NCBI GenBank assembly: GCA_002314435.1
Contig: DCFV01000210.1
Location: 5,687 to 16,190 of the forward strand
Origin: Acidobacteriaceae bacterium UBA1795
Lineage (GTDB): Bacteria; Acidobacteriota; Terriglobia; Terriglobales; Acidobacteriaceae
Direction of reading: 5' to 3'
Length of the DNA: 10,504 bases
Shown: positions 7,501 through 10,504 of the stretch, in pieces
Layout of the letters: each line of letters opens with the position of its first letter
Position numbering within the stretch: position 1 is the first letter of the stretch
Position numbers and translations under genes: made by a program
The notes under the pieces: model-generated
Databases searched by the model: none
What the model was told of the DNA's origin: nothing
Seen by the model: only the letters and a program-made list of their open reading frames with translations

Positions 7501-9081
7501 CACCGACTCCCGCAGCGGATCAATCGGCGGGTTGGTCACCTGCGCAAAGCGCTGGCGGAAAAAGGCGTACAACGGACGCGGCGCGCGTGCCAGCGGAGCC
7601 ACAGCCGTGTCATCACCCATCGACCACACCGCATCCTTGCCCTCGGCCGCCATGGGTTGCAGAATCATCCGCACATCTTCGCGCGTGTACCCGTAGCGCC
7701 GTTGCAGGCGGTTCAGCTCTGTGGTGTCAGGCGGCGGCAGCGGGTCGGGCGAGTCCTCCAGAGGCGTGTCCAACTGAATCAGGTCCTGATAGTGCCGCTT
7801 CGCATCGTAGATCTTAAGAATCTCGTCGTTTTCATAGAAGCTGTGAAGGTCTAGATCTGCCACAATCATTTGCCCGGGCCCCAGCCGCCCGCTGTGCACG
7901 ATGTGTGCCGGATCCATGTCCACCAGGCCCGCCTCGGAGCCAGCCACCACCAGCCCCGTGTCGTCCAGCGCAAAGCGGCACGGACGCAGTCCGTTGCGGT
8001 CAAGAATCGCGCCTACCTGGTGGCCGTCCGTGAAGGCCAGCGCCGCGGGCCCGTCCCATGGCTCAATGAGGTCGCCGCTGTATTGCAGAAACGACGATGT
8101 ATCCCGGGGGTTCGCGGGTGGCACCAGCATGCGCAACGCCTCGCCAACCGTACGGCCGTTCTGCGCGAGCAACTCGACAATTTCGTCCAGCGACGTGGAG
8201 TCCGATCCGCCCACACTCAGCACCGGGTGCAGGTCGAGCGACATGGTGGCGGCACGGGCTTCCATGTTTGAGCGGTTGCCCCAGATGGTGTTGATCTCGC
8301 CGTTGTGCGCCAGCGTGCGAAAGGGCTGCGCGCGATCCCACGTGGGCAGCACGTTGGTCGCATAGCGCTGATGGAAAAGCACCAACGGCGTCTTGAATTC
8401 CAGGTCCGCCAGATCGGGATAGAACTCTGCCAACAGCCGTCCTGCGCAAAGGGCCTTGTAGACCATGGTGGCCGAAGAGATGCTGGCAACATAGCCAGGC
8501 AGACCGCTGCGCTCAAACTGCTTGCGGGCAAGAAACAGCCGCCGGTCAAACTCCTCCGCGCGCTCGCTCGTACACAGCACATGCCAGATCACCGGCCGCA
8601 TGGCGTCCGCCATCTCGCCCAGTACCTTTGGCCGCACTGGAACCGGTCGCCACTGCAGAACAGCAATCCCTTGCGCGGCAAGAGCCGATTCCATCTCTGC
8701 ACGTTGAGCCGCATCGTCCGCCGGTAGAAACAGTACACCAACCCCCAGTGGCTTCTCGTCGGCCAACGCCAGCCCGGTTTGCGCCAACAACCATGCGCGC
8801 GGCACCACTGTCGTCACACCCACACCGTCGCTCGACTTGCCATCTGCGGCCACCGCACCGCGATGCTCCAGCCGCGCCAGCGCCGTCAGAGCATGCGCAA
8901 GAATGGCGTGCGATGGCTCTGCCGAAAGCTGCGCCACAAACCCTACACCACAGGAATCAAAGTCGTAACGAGGATCAATGAGGCTCTGCTCTAGATAAGC
9001 GGGAACGCTACTACGCGGACCGATGGTCGGTGCAGTATTTGAATGGACAGACGTAGAGTGTAAACGAGCAGAAGAACCCAT
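4600..9081 (-). CDS. gltB: Glutamate synthase large (alpha) subunit, NADPH-type
   Basis: The enzyme transfers the amide nitrogen of glutamine to 2-oxoglutarate, giving two glutamates. It is central to ammonium assimilation in the cytoplasm. The reading frame is open back to 9309, but ATG at 9081 is chosen: it is the last possible start before the catalytic Cys44 (DSCGVGFVA, codon 8950-8952), it leaves a 43-residue propeptide, and it gives 1493 residues, normal for the family. TTG at 9087, 8 nt after AAAGG, is an alternative. Domains in order are the class II glutaminase from Cys44, a central domain, the FMN-binding synthase domain (SFGSLS from 882, SPPPHHDIYSIED from 991), the 3Fe-4S cysteines 1126, 1132 and 1137 (Cx5Cx4C), and the Gly-rich beta-helix domain to the end. 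The stretch between GGEDP and IKQVAS (914-931) is short, lacking the longer ferredoxin loop of plant and cyanobacterial enzymes. An NADPH-type GltD partner is therefore expected, but none is adjacent. Confidence 0.95.
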   Translation of the reverse strand: MGSSARLHSTSVHSNTAPTIGPRSSVPAYLEQSLIDPRYDFDSCGVGFVAQLSAEPSHAILAHALTALARLEHRGAVAADGKSSDGVGVTTVVPRAWLLAQTGLALADEKPLGVGVLFLPADDAAQRAEMESALAAQGIAVLQWRPVPVRPKVLGEMADAMRPVIWHVLCTSERAEEFDRRLFLARKQFERSGLPGYVASISSATMVYKALCAGRLLAEFYPDLADLEFKTPLVLFHQRYATNVLPTWDRAQPFRTLAHNGEINTIWGNRSNMEARAATMSLDLHPVLSVGGSDSTSLDEIVELLAQNGRTVGEALRMLVPPANPRDTSSFLQYSGDLIEPWDGPAALAFTDGHQVGAILDRNGLRPCRFALDDTGLVVAGSEAGLVDMDPAHIVHSGRLGPGQMIVADLDLHSFYENDEILKIYDAKRHYQDLIQLDTPLEDSPDPLPPPDTTELNRLQRRYGYTREDVRMILQPMAAEGKDAVWSMGDDTAVAPLARAPRPLYAFFRQRFAQVTNPPIDPLRESVVLKMHTRLGPWPHLLELREPLPGLSLRSPLLTLGQVHSLRNGHHGQASRMPHAVLNCLYSPDTTLEIAVDIVAARAVELVAGGASLLILSDRCAAPEAIPIPMAMATGAVHMALTRAGVRAEVGLAVEAGDCREIHHAAVLLGMGAGAVCPWLALETARSMNPESGEENLLHALELGLAKVMSKMGISVLDSYNAAHLFDAIGIAQDVVDKCFAGVPAPIGGFGFKEIEQYVRNLWLGELAAEDPTLGDGAPVSAAQIKDLPDYGFVRFRKADEAESHAWQPQTVRALQTVVGSTKQGAALALTPFSTFASQVAETEPATLRDLLEIRRAGPELALEQVEAASSITKTFIASAMSFGSLSPEAHQTITQAMNLLGGRSNTGEGGEDPAVYAPVNGVPSLLNNKIKQVASARFGVTAEYLAHAEEIEIKIAQGAKPGEGGQLPGHKVTELIARLRHAQPGMQLISPPPHHDIYSIEDLAQLIYDLKRVNPRATVGVKLVSSCGVGTIAAGVAKAYADYIVIAGNSGGTGASPLSSIKYAGNPWELGLAEAQQVLIHNGLRGRVRLRTDGGLRTARDIVMAALLGADEFAFGTAVLVALGCDMARQCHLNTCPTGIATQRPDLRAKFRGKPEHVVRYFEELAVEVRQLLASLGLPSLAAATGRTDLLEQVRWDAGIDLKSMLAAARVAEETGGSVRWLGGRNDRPEPTAPRDDAWVEPALAAYTAGTPYRLEARIANHDRTVGARLAGRLAEFKAQNSGAPGSSLVFRTRGVAGQSFGAFAVAGMTLELEGLANDFVGKGLCGGELILRGQGRAARESVKHVLLGNVALYGATSGSLFAAGVAGERFAVRNSGALAVVEGVGDHGCEYMTGGLVVVLGATGINFGAGMTGGFAWIYDEEGRFLSTERYHKSFLRPEPWAELGPAAQECIRELVEQHAAKTGSTRAKWLLANWEAEAGKFVRMTPKPQA

Positions 9082-9178
9082 GAACAACGATACGACCTTT
9101 CTGGAGGAAATGCGAAGTGCCGGGCATTTGGCTCGGTCTTTCGCCTCAGGATTTGGGCAAGATTTGCGGGGAACCCGT

Positions 9179-9196
9179 CTTGCATACTTATACATG
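9179..9196. promoter_or_regulatory. ARG box 1 (ArgR operator), gltB-proximal
   Basis: The core TGCATACTTATACA matches the ArgR consensus pattern TGAAT-N4-ATTCA at 4 of 5 positions in each half. It overlaps the -35 hexamer TTGCAT proposed for argR and the -10 hexamer TATAAG proposed for gltB. The box immediately precedes argR itself, which supports the call. Confidence 0.8.
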
Positions 9197-9209
9197 GGTG
9201 TTGTATATT
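9180..9209 (+). promoter_or_regulatory. Candidate argR-argC promoter
   Basis: TTGCAT (9180-9185) and TATATT (9204-9209) are separated by 18 bp, a reasonable sigma-70 pair. Transcription would start near 9216, about 49 nt before the argR ATG. Both hexamers lie inside the ARG boxes, so bound ArgR would block RNA polymerase, the usual autoregulated layout. Confidence 0.55.
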
Positions 9210-9216
9210 TATGCAA
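9187..9216 (-). promoter_or_regulatory. Candidate gltB promoter, mirror image of the argR promoter
   Basis: On the minus strand TTGCAT (9216-9211) and TATAAG (9192-9187) are also 18 bp apart. This gives a leader of about 100 nt before the gltB ATG at 9081. The leader holds no riboswitch I recognise. The pair exists because the two ARG boxes form an imperfect inverted repeat, so part of the match may be a by-product of operator symmetry. Confidence 0.45.
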
Positions 9217-9217
9217 G
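9200..9217. promoter_or_regulatory. ARG box 2 (ArgR operator), argR-proximal
   Basis: The core TGTATATTTATGCA matches the ArgR pattern at 4 of 5 positions in each half. It is separated from box 1 by 3 bp, so the centres are 21 bp apart. This two-turn spacing is what one ArgR hexamer contacts in the well-studied E. coli operators. It overlaps the argR -10 and the gltB -35. Confidence 0.82.
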
Positions 9218-9264
9218 CGCGGCCGCACACTGCGAGCTGCGCTTTCGCTTTGCCTGAAGATTGA

Positions 9265-9729
9265 ATGAAGCTCCAACGACACAACGCGATCCGGGATCTG
9301 GTGGCGCACTCACTGGTGGCCAATCAGGATGAATTGCGCCGCAAACTGCGCCGTCGCGGTTTTGAGGTGACGCAGGCCACGCTCTCGCGCGATATTCACG
9401 AGCTGCGCCTGTCCAAAGGACCCGGCGGGTATTCACTGCCTTCTACGAACAGCAACAGCTCTGTCGCCACTGCCGAGGAAGACGATGCACCGCCCTCGGT
9501 CGCAGCAATGATTGACAGTTTCGGCCTGCGCGTACGCCAGGCTATAAACCAGGTTGTGATTGCAACAGTGATGGGCGGCGCACAGCCATTGGCAGCTGCA
9601 CTGGATTACGAGGAGTGGCCCGAAGTTGTAGGCACTTTGGCGGGCGACGATACCGTGCTGGTAATTTGCCCCGACACGCGCCGGGCCGGCGAAGTCGAGT
9701 TGAAGATAAGGACAATGTTGGAGTCATGA
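9265..9729 (+). CDS. argR: Arginine repressor ArgR
   Basis: This hexameric, arginine-binding transcription factor represses arginine synthesis genes. The 154-residue length is close to the E. coli and Bacillus proteins. Residues 1-60 form the winged helix-turn-helix, with the recognition helix in TQATLSRDIHEL (36-47). A variable acidic linker (about 61-77) follows. The C-terminal oligomerisation and arginine-binding domain shows GGAQPLAAALD (104-114) and GTLAGDDT (123-130), the latter carrying the Asp pair that contacts arginine in the family. An in-frame TGA at 9262-9264 makes ATG at 9265 the earliest start; the ribosome site is weak (GAAGA). Its stop overlaps the argC start by ATGA, so the two are co-transcribed and probably translationally coupled. 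Two ARG boxes upstream indicate autoregulation. Confidence 0.96.
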   Translation: MKLQRHNAIRDLVAHSLVANQDELRRKLRRRGFEVTQATLSRDIHELRLSKGPGGYSLPSTNSNSSVATAEEDDAPPSVAAMIDSFGLRVRQAINQVVIATVMGGAQPLAAALDYEEWPEVVGTLAGDDTVLVICPDTRRAGEVELKIRTMLES

Positions 9730-10504
9730 AAGACGGAGCGCAGACAGCAATCATTGGAGTGACCGGCTACGCAGGTGCGGAACTGGCTCGGCTTCTCCTG
9801 CATCATCCCCGGCTCAAAGGTATGCCGCCAGTTCTGGCCGGCCGGCTCGACGAGAAGGATGCTGCCCGCGGCGGCATCCCGTTGACCGAGATTCATCCGC
9901 ACCTTGCCGGCGGTCCTGGCAGCGCTGCGCTCAAACTCCAGGCGTTCTCGTGGAAACTGCTAGCCGAGAATGGCGTGAAAGTTCTCTTCCTCGCCACCCC
10001 TCACGAGCAGTCGCGCGAGTGGGTACCGGAGGCACTGGCCCGTGGGCTCCGCGTAATCGATTTGAGCGGCGCTTGGCGGATGACGGAAGCAGCCAACCGC
10101 GCCATCTACGCCTTTAAGGATGACGGCACCACGCAAGCTGCAGACATTCAGGCGCAGGCAGTCTACGGCCTGCCCGAGCTGCACCGCGCGCAGATCGCCG
10201 GCGCGCATCTGATTGCCAATCCGGGCTGCTATGCCACCTCCGTAATTCTTCCGCTGCGTCCTTTGGCGGCCGCTGGGCTTCTTAATTTGGATGCAGGAAT
10301 CGTCGCCGACGCCAAGAGCGGCGTCAGCGGCTCAGGCAAGGCGCCCACGCCGAAGACTCATTTCATGTACGCGGCCGACAACCTTTCCGCCTACGGTGTC
10401 TTTGCGCATCGCCACACTGGCGAGTTGCTCGAGCAGATCGGCCTCCACTCAGATCAGATCGTTTTTACGCCGCACCTTTTGCCGATTCCGCGCGGCATTC
10501 TCTC
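9726..10504 (+). CDS. argC: N-acetyl-gamma-glutamyl-phosphate reductase (3' end outside the window)
   Basis: The enzyme performs the third step of arginine synthesis, NADPH reduction of N-acetylglutamyl phosphate to the semialdehyde, in the cytoplasm. The first 259 residues are visible. The NAD(P)-binding loop IGVTGYAGAEL spans 10-20; the catalytic Cys168 lies in ANPGCYATS; AVYGLPEL (145-152) and AKSGVSGSGK follow as expected. Some positions differ from the common enzyme: TPHEQS (91-96) instead of the usual LPHG-S, and DLSGAWR (112-118) instead of DLSADFR. This looks like a divergent but intact branch. The ATG overlaps the argR stop as ATGA. GGAG lies only about 2 nt upstream of the start, consistent with translation by coupling. 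The remaining arginine genes probably lie further right. Confidence 0.95.
   Translation, partial: MKDGAQTAIIGVTGYAGAELARLLLHHPRLKGMPPVLAGRLDEKDAARGGIPLTEIHPHLAGGPGSAALKLQAFSWKLLAENGVKVLFLATPHEQSREWVPEALARGLRVIDLSGAWRMTEAANRAIYAFKDDGTTQAADIQAQAVYGLPELHRAQIAGAHLIANPGCYATSVILPLRPLAAAGLLNLDAGIVADAKSGVSGSGKAPTPKTHFMYAADNLSAYGVFAHRHTGELLEQIGLHSDQIVFTPHLLPIPRGIL

Noticed and set aside
7245..7854. Overlapping plus-strand open frames of 169-190 codons inside gltB
   Set aside because: They are antisense to the gltB glutaminase/central region, low in complexity, and show no ribosome site or recognisable domain.
9082..9180. Possible riboswitch in the gltB leader
   Set aside because: I compared it by eye with glutamine, glycine and c-di-GMP aptamer cores and saw no match and no long conserved-looking stem.
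9082..9309. N-terminal extension of gltB by 76 codons back to 9309
   Set aside because: It would overlap argR and both ARG boxes. The residues do not resemble a GltB leader, and ATG 9081 already gives a normal propeptide before Cys44.

Overview
The window is about 10.5 kb of compact, GC-rich (by eye roughly 60%) bacterial chromosome made of core metabolic genes. There are no insertion sequences, CRISPR arrays, tRNA or rRNA genes. The gene set (a phosphofructokinase with pyrophosphate-type residues, an unlinked glutamate synthase large subunit, an argR-argC start of an arginine operon, and a FadD-like acyl-CoA ligase) and the protein character fit an Acidobacteriota (Terriglobia-like) genome. 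That placement is an inference from general impression, not a database match.

Left part (1-1243). The 5' portion of a 6-phosphofructokinase gene runs leftward off the edge. It is divergent from a small multi-pass membrane protein with a conserved His-rich motif. The 218-bp gap between them holds a CRP/FNR-like palindrome placed about 42 bp upstream of the inferred pfk start site.

Middle part (1182-4567). A long-chain acyl-CoA synthetase (minus strand) converges on the membrane protein gene, and their 3' ends overlap by 62 bp. It is divergent from a membrane-anchored GGDEF diguanylate cyclase that has an intact active site and an intact inhibitory site. The 209-bp gap between them holds a 16-bp perfect palindrome close to the fadD start and a second inverted repeat that runs into the cyclase start codon.

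Right part (4600-10504). A complete NADPH-type glutamate synthase large subunit gene (gltB, minus strand) converges tightly on the cyclase. No gltD lies beside it. Divergent from gltB is argR, which overlaps argC by an ATGA and presumably begins the arginine biosynthesis operon. The gltB-argR gap carries two good ARG boxes spaced 21 bp centre to centre. They coincide with nearly symmetric back-to-back promoter elements. This suggests that ArgR represses itself and argC, and may also control glutamate synthase, so one arginine-sensing switch would govern both glutamate supply and its use for arginine.

I found no clearly novel multi-gene system. The points most worth a second look are the symmetric ArgR switch, the pyrophosphate-type phosphofructokinase with a possible CRP-like site, and the uncharacterised His-motif membrane protein.
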